Positions 45,322 to 57,464 of a stretch of DNA of 64,000 nucleotides are shown piece by piece. The notes under the pieces were generated by a model, which saw only the letters and a list, made by a program, of their open reading frames with translations, had not been told where the DNA came from and did no database searches. The position numbers and the translations under genes are program-made. Position 1 is the first letter of the stretch. Each line of letters begins with the position of its first letter. The stretch is from Acidobacteriaceae bacterium (GTDB taxonomy: Bacteria; Acidobacteriota; Terriglobia; Terriglobales; Acidobacteriaceae). The DNA lies in assembly GCA_027449965.1 (NCBI GenBank), contig DAIDKP010000010.1:1-64000 (forward strand), read 5' to 3'.

Positions 45322-47580
45322 TCAGGGCCGGGGCAGCGGACGGACGGCCAAGGTGGGTGCGGTTGAAGCGCCGGAAAACTGAGCAGGAAGCACGGGACGG
45401 CAGCCGTGAACGGCGGCTTGACCACGGCCTCGTGTGACGTGCGGACGCTCCATGCGGATGATGCGGAGCCGCTCGCCGTCGATAGAGGCGGGCAGGGTGG
45501 GAGTGGGCTGGTTTCGATCGACGAAGAGGATCAGAGCGGGATCGGCGGGATTATCCGCGCTGAGGCCGACTCCCAGGCCGAAGATGGCGGGACTGAGAGC
45601 AAACAGCGAGGCGGAGCGACGATCTCGGACGCGCAGGACACGGGCCAAAACAGCGGGGTCAGGTGCGCCGGAAGCCGTGTCATGGACCTGCGTGGGGATG
45701 CCGGCAAAGAAGCGCGGCGCCGAAGGCGGAAGCGAGCGGCCAAAGAGGATGGCCGGCAGCGCGGTGCCGTCGGGAGCAAGCTGGTCAGCACTGGGAGCAA
45801 GCATGGGTTCGGGAACTGGCCCGTTGCGGGTAGCCCACTGTCGAGCCAGCTCGAGAGCATGAGCGGCGGCAGCCCGGGCAGCCGAAGTGAGCGGGAGTGG
45901 CGCAGGCTGCAAGGATGGGTAATGGAGGCAGGCAACGGGGTGGTCCTGGGTGCCGACGAAGTGGAGCGGCGTGGGCGTGGCGCCGGAGGCGAGCGAGCGG
46001 CCGAGATCGGCGAGCAGATCGGATGTGGGGTTGGCGATGGCGTGGTCGATGCCGCGCTCATCCACTCCCCCGGCAAAGAAGAGGCCCAGCGGCTCGGCGT
46101 TGCTGGAGTCGACGATGAGCGCGCCGGAATCCCCGGCATCGCTGAAGCTGGGACCGGAGACGACGATCTGATCGGTGAATCGCTTGCGAAAGGCGTGCTG
46201 GGTTTCAGCGCAGTCGCGATAGTAATCGACCAGAACTTCCGTGTGAAGAGCGGTGATGGAGCCGCAGGTGAGTCCAGTGGTGCGTCCGCTTTTGGCGACG
46301 GCCATGCCGAGATGGGCTGCTTCTCCGCGACCGGAGGTGGACGAGACACCGGGCGGTGCGGGGGCGAGTGTGCCGTCGGGCTGACGAGGGCCGAGTTCGA
46401 GGATGGCTCCTGTGGGATCGACAGTGGCGGGAGAGACGCGAGCCAGAGCGGCATCGACGCGTGTAGCGGGAGAACTGAGCAGCGGATAGGGGGCCAGCGA
46501 AGCGATCGGAGCGGTGCCGGTGCCCTCGCCGTAAGGGATGCAGGCGTTGTCGATGAGGCCAGGCTGAATGATGGTTTCACCGGGGATGGCCTGATCGCTG
46601 CGGGCAAGAATATGGTTGGCGCTGAGGGCGTAGAGATTGCCGGAAGCGTCGGCGAGGAGTGCGCCCAACGTGCCGCCGCAACAGTCCGTGAGCTGGCCGT
46701 GAGCTGAATCATAGTCGGAGTTGCTGCCCGCCGAAGAGCCAAGCTGAACCGGCAGCGTGAGCGCCTGCTGATGAGTGGCCGGATTGCTGGTGACGCCCTG
46801 GGAGTTGAGCAGAAGCTGAGCGGAACTGAAGACGGGAGCGATGGCGGACGAGTTGAGCGCAGAGGACGCAGGTGAAATGACGGTAGCGCGGAGGATGACG
46901 CTTTGCGTGGCCGGGATGGCGGCTGGCGCGGTGTAAGTGACGGAACAGACGGTGTAGGCCGGGTTGTCGCTGGTGAGGGAGGATCGCGTGCAATCAGACA
47001 CGGAAAGCGACCCGGAGCCAGCGGCAGGCAGGGCAAAATGGACGGAAGCCGAGCCACCAACCTCTGCAATGGAAGCAGAAAACGAGGCCGAGGCACCGGC
47101 ACCGAGAGCCAGATTCTCTGGTGCGACCGGACGAATGAACCCAGGTGTGATGCGGAGCAAAGCGGTTGCCGCGTCGGTGGAGCTGTCGGCGATGCGCGCG
47201 TGGACGGTGACCGTGGCTTCATCCTGAGTGAGCCATGCGGGCGGCGTGTACAGGCCGGCGGAGGTGATGGAACCTGCGCCGGAGTGCGGATCTCCGCCGG
47301 TGACTGACCAGCGCACATCGCCGGTGACGGCATCCGGGACAGACCATTGCAGGGCGGAGGTGGTTTGCAGCGCGATGGGCTGCGATGCGGAGATGGCCTG
47401 GTGACTGGTCGAGCCGACGACCTGAGCAGTGAGCACGATGGCGTCGGCGGACGCTGATGCGGAGGAATGTCCTGAAACGGATCTGGGAGCCAGCGTGAAG
47501 CTGCCACCGCAGCCAGCCGCCAGCAACGTGGCGGGCAGCAAAGCGAGCAGATACGGGTTGAAACAGGCGACTCGCACGGT
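45322..47580 (-). CDS. lipoprotein with Ig-like repeats and a trypsin-like serine protease domain
   Basis: From GTG 47580 the product has 752 residues and a textbook lipoprotein signal (LLALLPATLLAAGC, lipid Cys24). About 60-290 holds beta-rich Ig-like segments (GLYTPPAWLTQDEATVTVHA; SVTYTAPAAIPATQSVILRA). The protease domain shows a trypsin-order triad: His323 (LSANHIL), Asp376 (RVDAALARV), Ser485 (DAGDSGALIVD). A longer start at ATG 47640 is possible. Two overlapping ORFs (plus strand 45406-46707 and minus 45531-47507) are judged shadows because only this frame has signal, triad and folds. Confidence 0.8.
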   Translation of the reverse strand, partial: TVRVACFNPYLLALLPATLLAAGCGGSFTLAPRSVSGHSSASASADAIVLTAQVVGSTSHQAISASQPIALQTTSALQWSVPDAVTGDVRWSVTGGDPHSGAGSITSAGLYTPPAWLTQDEATVTVHARIADSSTDAATALLRITPGFIRPVAPENLALGAGASASFSASIAEVGGSASVHFALPAAGSGSLSVSDCTRSSLTSDNPAYTVCSVTYTAPAAIPATQSVILRATVISPASSALNSSAIAPVFSSAQLLLNSQGVTSNPATHQQALTLPVQLGSSAGSNSDYDSAHGQLTDCCGGTLGALLADASGNLYALSANHILARSDQAIPGETIIQPGLIDNACIPYGEGTGTAPIASLAPYPLLSSPATRVDAALARVSPATVDPTGAILELGPRQPDGTLAPAPPGVSSTSGRGEAAHLGMAVAKSGRTTGLTCGSITALHTEVLVDYYRDCAETQHAFRKRFTDQIVVSGPSFSDAGDSGALIVDSSNAEPLGLFFAGGVDERGIDHAIANPTSDLLADLGRSLASGATPTPLHFVGTQDHPVACLHYPSLQPAPLPLTSAARAAAAHALELARQWATRNGPVPEPMLAPSADQLAPDGTALPAILFGRSLPPSAPRFFAGIPTQVHDTASGAPDPAVLARVLRVRDRRSASLFALSPAIFGLGVGLSADNPADPALILFVDRNQPTPTLPASIDGERLRIIRMERPHVTRGRGQAAVHGCRPVLPAQFSGASTAPTLAVRPLPRP

Positions 47581-47757
47581 CAGTCGATCCAGTGGCGATC
47601 TGTGACTGCGCCGGGCAACGATTTGGCTCGGCAAGTCCATATTCGCAAGCGCATATCCGTAACTCCTGATCCGTAAGCCTGATCCGTAAGCCAGGATCTG
47701 CGGCAAGCCCGGGCAGTCAGCGCTGCATCTGTGGCCAACCGCCAGTTCGGCCTGGAA

Positions 47758-48579
47758 TCAGGAGATGACACGGCGCAGAAACCCTCGCAGGCCAAAGCGG
47801 CCCAGAACATAAAGGAAGACCAGCAGCGCCGGCAGGACCACCCAGGCCGGCATGGCATGAACCTGAGGAGTGACCGCCGAACGCAACCCCTCACTGATAT
47901 ATACGATTGGATTGAGGAGAACGGCAATCTGGAGCCAGCGAATTTTGTCGAGGTAGGCCCACGGATAGTAGACGCATCCCAGAAAGGTAATGGGCACCAC
48001 AATGATGGAAAAAACCAGACCGATGTTTTTGGGACTGACGCTGGAGCCGATGGCCAGACCGAGCGCCCCGGCGAGCAGGCTGGAGAGAACCAGAATGAGG
48101 ATCAGCAGCCACCAGCGATGAAGGTCCGGGTAGACCGGTGTGGCGGGGATGTAAATGGCCATGGGGATGACCAGCAAAGCCGCGATCATGCTCTGCAGTG
48201 CGCTGAAGACAACCTTTTCGATGGCCACAACGGCGACGGGCGCAGGACACATGACGCGATCGTCGATTTCGCGAGTGACGCCGAATTCCGTGGAAAGCGG
48301 AAGAGCGACGCCGGCGATGCCGCTGAACATGATGGCGACGGCCATGAGTCCGGGCAGAAGAATGGAACCGAAGCCGGGGCCTGCGGACGAGAGCGGTGAG
48401 CCACCAGCCATGCGGGGCATGACGAATGTGAAGACAAAGAGAAAAAGCAGGGGCTGCATGCCGACACGAAGCAGGAATGGGCCAAGCTCCCGGGTGAGGA
48501 CGCGGAGATCGCGGAGCAGCAGGCCGAAGAAGGTCTTGAGCAGGAGGGTGCTGTCGGACGAGGGCTGAGGCTTATTCAC
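47758..48579 (-). CDS. ABC-2 type transporter permease
   Basis: A 273-residue integral membrane protein with six helices and the ABC-2 signature near the end (VVPITFLGCVYYPWAYLDKIRWLQ, in part; LNPIVYISEGLR). Starts at GTG 48579, overlapping the ATPase stop by 8 nt; the longer ORF to 48669 lies inside the ATPase gene. Forms a DrrAB-like exporter with the next entry; cargo unknown. Confidence 0.9.
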   Translation of the reverse strand: MNKPQPSSDSTLLLKTFFGLLLRDLRVLTRELGPFLLRVGMQPLLFLFVFTFVMPRMAGGSPLSSAGPGFGSILLPGLMAVAIMFSGIAGVALPLSTEFGVTREIDDRVMCPAPVAVVAIEKVVFSALQSMIAALLVIPMAIYIPATPVYPDLHRWWLLILILVLSSLLAGALGLAIGSSVSPKNIGLVFSIIVVPITFLGCVYYPWAYLDKIRWLQIAVLLNPIVYISEGLRSAVTPQVHAMPAWVVLPALLVFLYVLGRFGLRGFLRRVIS

Positions 48580-49513
48580 GGAGATCCCTCCCGGTGAGTT
48601 GGATGAAGACGGTTTCGAGGCTCGGCTCGCTGATGGCGATGTCGCGCAGGCCCAGCGGAGAGGCGGCATGGATCAGATCCGTGAGCAGACCCTCGGCACC
48701 GTTGGTGAAGACGCGGAGGCTGTCCTGAGCCAGTTCTACATTTTGAACGCCGGGGCGAAGGCGGAGTTCCGCAGCGACGGACTCGGCGGCATCGAGGTGA
48801 CGGAGCGTGAGGTGGATGATGGTCTGTGCGCCGAAGGTTTCCTTGAGCTTTTGCGGAGAGCCGATGGCCAGCATCCTTCCGTGATCGACGATGGCGACGC
48901 GGTCGCTGAGGGCGTCGGCTTCCTCCATATAGTGGGTGGTGAGGACGACGGTGATGCCGTCTTTGCGGAGTACCTGAACGGCATTCCACATGGCCAGGCG
49001 GCTTTGTGGATCCAGGCCTGCGCTTGGCTCGTCGAGGAAGAGCACGGTGGGCCGATGAGCGATGGCGCGGGCGATCTGGACGCGCTGAGCGAGTCCGCCG
49101 GAGAGCTGGGAGGGATAGGCTTTTTTGCGCTCGCTGAGAAGAAACTGCTCCAGCAGTTCGTCGCTGCGCTGGCGAGCCTGGCTGTGCGTGAATCCGAAAT
49201 AGCGGCAGTGAAAATAAAGGTTCTCGTAGATGGAGAGAGATCGATCCAGGGTGTTGTACTGGGGAACGACACCGATGAAGCGACGAGCCTCGGCAGGACG
49301 GGCAACGACATCGACACCGGCGATGCGGACGGAGCCGCTGGTGGGCAGGGTGCGAGTGGTGGCAATGCTGATGGTGGTGGTTTTGCCGGCGCCGTTGGGA
49401 CCAAGCAGGCCGAAGATCTCACCCGGGTTGACGCTGAGGTCAATGCCGTCGACTGCGATGACGCTCTGCTTGCCCTCGTAGATTTTGGTAAGTGCTTCAA
49501 TTTCAACGATCAC
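48572..49513 (-). CDS. ABC-2 type transporter ATP-binding protein
   Basis: The 313-residue ATPase has Walker A GPNGAGKTT (38-46), Q-loop VPQYNTLDR, signature LSGGLAQR, Walker B VLFLDEPSAGLDP and the H-loop TTHYMEEAD, plus the C-terminal DrrA-type extension (about 220-313). With the permease it forms a drug/lipid-type exporter. Confidence 0.93.
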   Translation of the reverse strand: MIVEIEALTKIYEGKQSVIAVDGIDLSVNPGEIFGLLGPNGAGKTTTISIATTRTLPTSGSVRIAGVDVVARPAEARRFIGVVPQYNTLDRSLSIYENLYFHCRYFGFTHSQARQRSDELLEQFLLSERKKAYPSQLSGGLAQRVQIARAIAHRPTVLFLDEPSAGLDPQSRLAMWNAVQVLRKDGITVVLTTHYMEEADALSDRVAIVDHGRMLAIGSPQKLKETFGAQTIIHLTLRHLDAAESVAAELRLRPGVQNVELAQDSLRVFTNGAEGLLTDLIHAASPLGLRDIAISEPSLETVFIQLTGRDLRE

Positions 49514-49592
49514 GATGCCAGAGACCCCGAAGCGCGGCAGGCCCGCTTCTCCAGAGTATCCCAGGTCGAGGGGGCACGGAAGAAGCGCAGGC

Positions 49593-49598
49593 TACAAT
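49593..49598 (+). promoter_or_regulatory. -10-like TACAAT 6 nt before a start codon
   Basis: TACAAT ends exactly 6 nt before the ATG at 49605. There is no Shine-Dalgarno in between, in line with a leaderless transcript. Confidence 0.45.
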
Positions 49599-49604
49599 AT
49601 TGCT

Positions 49605-49862
49605 ATGGCAAGAGGCTGGGAAAGTAAATCCGTGGAGGAACAGATGTCTGAGGCGTCCGTAGCCCCCGAGATGAGTCACCAAGTCACCGAGCAGAAAAAG
49701 AAGGTCGCAGCGGCGGAACATGCCGTGCAAGCCAGACAAAAACAGACTCTGGAGCTGCAACGGGAGCATATTCTGTCCCAGCGGACCTCGAATGAGCATC
49801 GCCGAGCCGCACTGAAGGCAGCGCTGGAGCAGGTGGAAGCGCAACTTGCCGCGCTGAACTAG
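49605..49862 (+). CDS. coiled-coil microprotein (85 aa)
   Basis: An 85-residue charged helix: EQKKKVAAAEHAVQARQKQT to the end reads as one long coiled coil, no cysteines, no membrane segment. The ATG at 49605 is supported by the TACAAT 6 nt upstream; the longer ORF start at 49485 overlaps the divergent ABC ATPase. Unknown family; likely cytoplasmic and oligomeric. Confidence 0.65.
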   Translation: MARGWESKSVEEQMSEASVAPEMSHQVTEQKKKVAAAEHAVQARQKQTLELQREHILSQRTSNEHRRAALKAALEQVEAQLAALN

Positions 49863-49883
49863 ACACTGCCTGGATGGTGGCGG

Positions 49884-50696
49884 TCAGCGGGTGTTGCCCG
49901 GAGTGGCTGCGGGCGGTTCGCGATGAAAAAGCAGCGAATTGGCCTGGGCGACCGGGGTGAGCAGCACGTGGGCGATGTTAACATGCCCCGGACGTGTGGC
50001 AGCCCAGAGGATGGCGTCCGCTACATCAGCCGCTGTGAGCGGCTGTAGCCCCTGATAGACCTTGGCGGCGCGTTCGTGATCGCCGCGAAAGCGCACCTGG
50101 CTGAACTCGGTTTCAACCATGCCGGGGTTGACGCTGGTGACGCGCACAGGAGTGCCGAGCAGATCTTGCCGGAGGCCATCGTTGATGGATTTTTCGGCAG
50201 CTTTGGTGGCGCAGTAGACGGCTCCATTGGGATAGGTCAGCTCGCCGGCGGTGGAGCCGAGATTGATGATGTGACCTCGCCCGCGCTCGACCATGCCGGG
50301 GACGACGGCGCGGGTGACGTAGAGCAATCCCTTGACGTTGGTGTCGATCATCTCTTCCCAGTCCTGGACGCTGCCGGTGTAAAGCTTGTCGAGACCGCGG
50401 CTGAGGCCGGCGTTGTTGACAAGCACGTCGATGGCAGCCCACTCACTCGGCAGGGCGTCGATGGCGGCGGCGACAGCGGCGTGGTGGCGCACATCGAGCG
50501 CGAGCGTGTGGACGGCCTCTGCGCCTGCGGCGAGGCACTCGGCAGCGACGGTATCCAGCTTGCTGGAGCGACGGGCGGCCAGCAGCAGGCGCGCTCCTTC
50601 GCTGGCAAAAGCCAGAGCGGTGGCTGCGCCGATACCGGCGCTGGCTCCGGTGATGAAGACGATCTTTCCCTGTAGTTTCATGCTCGTCGATTTCAT
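49884..50696 (-). CDS. short-chain dehydrogenase/reductase (YdfG-like)
   Basis: 270 residues of classical SDR: TGASAGIGAAT cofactor loop, NNAGLSRG, catalytic Ser and Tyr-x3-Lys (LGSTAGELTYPNGAVYCATK). The downstream motif SVNPGMVETEFS and overall length match NADP-dependent 3-hydroxy-acid/serine dehydrogenases. It overlaps the upstream oxidoreductase by 4 nt (ATGA), implying coupled translation. Confidence 0.88.
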   Translation of the reverse strand: MKSTSMKLQGKIVFITGASAGIGAATALAFASEGARLLLAARRSSKLDTVAAECLAAGAEAVHTLALDVRHHAAVAAAIDALPSEWAAIDVLVNNAGLSRGLDKLYTGSVQDWEEMIDTNVKGLLYVTRAVVPGMVERGRGHIINLGSTAGELTYPNGAVYCATKAAEKSINDGLRQDLLGTPVRVTSVNPGMVETEFSQVRFRGDHERAAKVYQGLQPLTAADVADAILWAATRPGHVNIAHVLLTPVAQANSLLFHREPPAATPGNTR

Positions 50697-51598
50697 GCTT
50701 TCAGTGTAGCGGAGGCGGCTTGCGCGGCCTGCAACATGCCCGCGGCCCAGTCCGACGAGCCGAGGCCGGACTCGATGGCGAGACGCAGCCGCTGAGCGAT
50801 GAGTGTGGCGACCTCGGGATGGATGTGAGCGTCGTTTGCGGCTGCGAGGAAGAGCGAGACGTCTTTGAGGCCGAGGTTGAGCGTGGCTCCCGGAGTTGGA
50901 GGCGGGTTGAGCAGCAGTTTGCCGTAAGTGGCATAAAACGGGGACTGGAAGAGTGCGGAGTTGATCGTCTCCAGCATCAGGTCCGCGTCGATTCCCTGCC
51001 CCTGAGCGAAGATGACGGCTTCGCTCAGGGCCTGGATCATCATGGTGATCATAAAATTGCCCGCCAGCTTGACGGCGTGGGCCTGGGCCGGGCGATCCCC
51101 GACGACAGAGATGCCGCGGCTGAGCAAGGCGAGTAATGGACGCACATGCTCGACAGCCGACGGCTCACCGGCGACAACAATCCACAGGCGGCCATCGGCA
51201 GCGACGTTGGGGCGGCCAAAGACCGGCGCGGCGACGTAAGCGTGGCCCCGAAGCTGATGTTCTTCATCCAGACGCTGGGAGAGAGCGACGCTGATGGTGC
51301 CGCAGGCGATGTGGACGGCGTGCGCGGGTAATGCGGCCAGCGCACCGTTTTCGCCGAGCAGTGTCTGCTCGTAGGCGGCGTCATCGAAGAGCATGGTGAG
51401 GAGGACATCGCAGTGTTTGGCTGCTTCCGAGGGGGTGGTCGCCGGAGTTGCGCCTTCGGCGACCAGAGGCGCTGTGGCAGCAGCCGTGCGGTTCCACAGG
51501 GTCACCGAATAACCGGCATCGAGCAGACGGCGGGCCATGGCTGCACCCATCTGCCCGATGCCCAGAATTGCGATTTTTTGCGTCGCGGACTGGCTCAT
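50693..51598 (-). CDS. 3-hydroxyisobutyrate dehydrogenase-family NAD(P) oxidoreductase
   Basis: About 301 residues: Rossmann loop ILGIGQMGAAMARRL, the substrate-site region (YVAAPVFGRPNVAADGRLWI) and the catalytic Lys in AVKLAGNFMI. This group acts on beta-hydroxyacids (3-hydroxyisobutyrate, tartronate semialdehyde, succinic semialdehyde); which one is not clear. Start at ATG 51598; 51604 and 51634 are in frame. Operon with the SDR. Confidence 0.87.
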   Translation of the reverse strand: MSQSATQKIAILGIGQMGAAMARRLLDAGYSVTLWNRTAAATAPLVAEGATPATTPSEAAKHCDVLLTMLFDDAAYEQTLLGENGALAALPAHAVHIACGTISVALSQRLDEEHQLRGHAYVAAPVFGRPNVAADGRLWIVVAGEPSAVEHVRPLLALLSRGISVVGDRPAQAHAVKLAGNFMITMMIQALSEAVIFAQGQGIDADLMLETINSALFQSPFYATYGKLLLNPPPTPGATLNLGLKDVSLFLAAANDAHIHPEVATLIAQRLRLAIESGLGSSDWAAGMLQAAQAASATLKA

Positions 51599-51661
51599 GC
51601 CCATTGGATGCGGCGGGCGCAGCGCAGGACGCATCCGGAAGGAAAAACCATCGCAAGCTGG

Positions 51662-52315
51662 TTACTGGGGTGTGACAAGCTGGTGGGCGATGGCGAAGAG
51701 CGCCAGTTCCAGGCGCGTGGAGACTCCTGTTTTGTCAAAGATGTTCGAGAGGTGGCGCTTGACGGTCTCTTCGCTGAGGCTGAACTGGCGGGCGATGTCG
51801 CGGTTGCTACAGCCCTCGACAATGCTGCCGACGACCTCCAGCTCGCGCGGGGTGAGGCCGAAGGTTTTGCGCTGCTGAGGCTGGGTCTGCTGCATGAGTC
51901 CGTGCAGCGCGCTGAGCAGGTTGACGACACGCTTGCCGCCGATCCAGTAATCGCCCGCGATGACGGTGCGTATGGAGGTCTGGAGGTGGTCCGTGACGGC
52001 ATCCTTGAGAACGATGCCGCGCGCCCCGATCTGGAGTGCTTCGATAATCTGCTGGGTGGTGATGGTGGAGGTGAGCAGGATGATCTTGACGGTGGGGCTG
52101 CCGTTCATGATGGCGCGAAGAGCTTCCAGGCCGGGCAGGCGGGGCATCATCAGATCGAGCAGCAGAATATCCGGCTCCAGTTCGAGAGTCTGCGTGATGG
52201 CTTCATCGCCATCGGAGGCTTCGCCGACAACTTCAAAACCCTCTTCTGCTGCAAGCATGTTGCGCACGCCGATGCGGACCACAGGATGATCGTCAGCCAG
52301 AACAATTCGAATCAT
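51662..52315 (-). CDS. NarL/LuxR-type response regulator
   Basis: 217 residues: receiver domain with Asp8/Asp9, phospho-acceptor Asp54 (LLLDLMMPRLPG) and Lys103 (VLKDAV), then a LuxR HTH (about 150-210; LTPRELEVVGSIVEGCSNRD). A GGGAG site precedes the start. No kinase adjacent. Confidence 0.92.
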   Translation of the reverse strand: MIRIVLADDHPVVRIGVRNMLAAEEGFEVVGEASDGDEAITQTLELEPDILLLDLMMPRLPGLEALRAIMNGSPTVKIILLTSTITTQQIIEALQIGARGIVLKDAVTDHLQTSIRTVIAGDYWIGGKRVVNLLSALHGLMQQTQPQQRKTFGLTPRELEVVGSIVEGCSNRDIARQFSLSEETVKRHLSNIFDKTGVSTRLELALFAIAHQLVTPQ

Positions 52316-52389
52316 GGTTCTCCCGGTCAGAAGGAATGAATAGGGTTCAGATCACTTACCCGCAATTCTAAACCGATTGCCTGGCAGGA

Positions 52390-53112
52390 TCAGAGAAGAT
52401 TGCTGTCGATCCTGGCTCGCAGGGCATCCAAAACCGCATGGAGTGCGGCGCGATCACGCTGCGCATCTTCGCCGGATGGAGAGATTTCAAGCGACGAGGC
52501 GGCATCGCGAGCCGCGGAGACACCCAGCATGGCGCAGCCGCCTTTGATGGTGTGCGCGATGGCGGAGACCTGCGCGTGATCGGCGGCGCGGAGTGCGCGA
52601 TCGAGAGCCGGGAGCCGCTGGGCAAGATCGTCGGCAAGAGCCTGATAGGTGGCGCGCAAGGCAGCAGGCTTCATGCGGCTGCGGAGTTTTTCCAGCGTGG
52701 CGGGGTCGATGAGGTTGGCTGCGGGTTGCGTTGCATGGGGTTGCGGAGGATGTGTCGTGCGGAGGATCGGGAGCGAATCGAGCGCGGCGAGAATCTGCTC
52801 CGGTTCGACAGGCTTGAGCAGAAAGGCGTCGGCGGCGGCGCGCAGTTCGGCGGCAACTTCACTGGCGCTGATGAGCAGGATGGGCGCATGGGTGTGGGAT
52901 CGAAGCGCGGCGATGAGACGGAGACCGCGAATGCCGGGCAGTTGGGCATCGAGCAGGATGCCGGACGGTGTCGCAGCGCCTTCGCGAAGGCGCTCCAGCG
53001 CGGCTTCGCCGCTTTCAGCCAGAATGGATTCCACGCCGAGCGGAGCCAGCAGCGCGGCGATCAGCTCACGGCTGATTTCGTCGTCGTCGATGAGCAGGAG
53101 GGTGTGGGGCAT
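52390..53112 (-). CDS. response regulator receiver fused to an Hpt phosphotransfer domain
   Basis: 240 residues: receiver (1-115) with Asp10/Asp11, Asp55 (GILLDAQLPG) and Lys100; Pro-rich linker; Hpt domain (about 135-238) with phospho-His187 in AIAHTIKGGCAMLG. Such proteins relay phosphate between a kinase and a final regulator. The start is ATG 53112; 53160 would overlap the upstream gene region. Neighbour of the NarL-type regulator, its possible partner. Confidence 0.87.
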   Translation of the reverse strand: MPHTLLLIDDDEISRELIAALLAPLGVESILAESGEAALERLREGAATPSGILLDAQLPGIRGLRLIAALRSHTHAPILLISASEVAAELRAAADAFLLKPVEPEQILAALDSLPILRTTHPPQPHATQPAANLIDPATLEKLRSRMKPAALRATYQALADDLAQRLPALDRALRAADHAQVSAIAHTIKGGCAMLGVSAARDAASSLEISPSGEDAQRDRAALHAVLDALRARIDSNLL

Positions 53113-53160
53113 GAAGAATGAGAGGTGCAACGGATGGAAGGAGCAGGCGCTCGAAAGCAC

Positions 53161-54483
53161 TCAAGGAGCGCCGACCGGGCCCACCACCACTACTTCAAAA
53201 CTGCCCGGCATGGGACTCGTCTTGAGTGTACCAATTCCGCCCTGGCCGCCATATTGCCCGGAGAGATCGAAGCCGTAGATGTCGGTGACCAGATAGATGC
53301 GTCCGGTGGAGGGATTCTCGGCCATAGTGCGGGCGCGGGGCCGCGTGATGAGCTGCTGCGCGACGGCATAGTCATCGTTCACATCCTGATGGATGATGGT
53401 CATGCTGCCGTCGCCGCCGCCGTTGGCGGTGAAGATCAACTGACGTCCCGGATCGTAGAGTACGGTGCCGGGATCCAGTCCGATGGGCAATGAGGCCACC
53501 AGCGAGCCGCGCTCGGAGTCGAGCACATTGAGGTGGCCGTTTTCGCAGCCGACAAAGAGGCGCATGTGCTGGTTGTCGATGGCCAGCGCAGCCGGATCGG
53601 TGCACTCATCGGGCAGCAGAAATCGCCGCATCAGCGGATCCCATGCTGTGCCGTGCGCAGACGGCTGCTCGGGCTGGTTTCCCGCAGCCTGACTTCCCGC
53701 AGAGCTGGCTGCGCTCTCCGCCGCGGTGGGCGCGCCGATGCGCAACTGCCGCGCTACCACTGCGGCGTCAAAACGGATGACGGTTCTCCGATCTTCGACC
53801 GTCATGAAGACGTTGCCGCGAGTGTCGGCCTGTCCAAAACCAAGACGTCCGGAGACTTGAAAATCGCCCAGCAGCTTCCAGCTTCGCCCGTCGATGACAG
53901 TCACGGTGGAACGGACGGGAGGCCGCGCGGTGTGCTTCTGTGTGCTCGCGTTGCGGGACGAATTGTTATGCGGCGCAGTCTCTGGCGTGGCGACGACGGG
54001 CGCGGCGCAGATAGCGAAGAGAAGCTGCGTCTGCGGTTCGTAGACCAGCGCACGCGGCGTGGGGCCAGTGGCGACACTGGCAACCAGTTCGAGTGTGCGG
54101 CGGTCGAGCACGCGCACCAGCCCGGCTTTGGCGTCGCTGATGAAGGCATAGGCGCCGGCTGGATCGAGCACAACATCTCGCGCCTCGCCCAGGCCGGTGA
54201 TGGAGGCGACGCGCTCGCCGGAGTGGAGATCGACAATCTGCACCTGAGGGCCGTGGGCGATCAAAAGCTGCGCGGCCGCAGGATCGACAGCAAGATAATC
54301 CCACGTACCCTCGCCGCCAATGCGCCACTCTGCGCGAATGCCCCAGGGATTGCCGAAGAGCGTGGTCGGCTGTGGCTGGTTGGGAATGATGACCTGTGCG
54401 GGAAGCGTGAGAGAGACAAAGGCGAGTGCGCATCCGAAAAAAACACCAAACCATGCAGGGACGAAAAGACGGGCGACGCGCAT
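53161..54483 (-). CDS. secreted YncE-like beta-propeller protein
   Basis: 440 residues: signal peptide (FGVFFGCALAFVSLTLPAQ) and seven-bladed propeller repeats of YVTN type (DYLAVDPAAAQLLIAHGPQV; RDVVLDPAGAYAFISDAKAG; LAIDNQHMRLFVGCENGHLN). Periplasmic or surface binding role; ligand unknown. Confidence 0.83.
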   Translation of the reverse strand: MRVARLFVPAWFGVFFGCALAFVSLTLPAQVIIPNQPQPTTLFGNPWGIRAEWRIGGEGTWDYLAVDPAAAQLLIAHGPQVQIVDLHSGERVASITGLGEARDVVLDPAGAYAFISDAKAGLVRVLDRRTLELVASVATGPTPRALVYEPQTQLLFAICAAPVVATPETAPHNNSSRNASTQKHTARPPVRSTVTVIDGRSWKLLGDFQVSGRLGFGQADTRGNVFMTVEDRRTVIRFDAAVVARQLRIGAPTAAESAASSAGSQAAGNQPEQPSAHGTAWDPLMRRFLLPDECTDPAALAIDNQHMRLFVGCENGHLNVLDSERGSLVASLPIGLDPGTVLYDPGRQLIFTANGGGDGSMTIIHQDVNDDYAVAQQLITRPRARTMAENPSTGRIYLVTDIYGFDLSGQYGGQGGIGTLKTSPMPGSFEVVVVGPVGAP

Positions 54484-54573
54484 CTCGGTTCTCCGGCAGA
54501 AGCGGATTCCGTGGAAACCGGACTCCGTGATTCATGCTAACCGATGCGGCATGGGTTGGCATGAATCACCCGC

Positions 54574-57246
<2,673 letters not shown>

Positions 57247-57464
57247 CGCTGGGGTGTGCCCGTCTGCGCGATGGGACAGAACAGCCGCCATAACGGATGC
57301 TCAACGGCTAACCCAATCGCTAACTCATTATCGCGCTGCAAATATCAGGTAAAACCGGGAAAGCGAGGTGGGGAACCTGAATGGAAACCCCTTGCGGAAG
57401 ATGAAAGACCGACGCAGGAACGCGACACTTTCCCGAAGAATATCCGCTTGAAGGTCCACCGGAA

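Noticed and set aside
45406-46707. 433-residue plus-strand ORF within the serine protease locus; also a 658-residue minus ORF in another frame (45531-47507)
   Set aside because: Only the chosen minus frame has a lipoprotein signal and a catalytic triad. The others are Gly/Arg- or Ser/Pro/Arg-rich and featureless.
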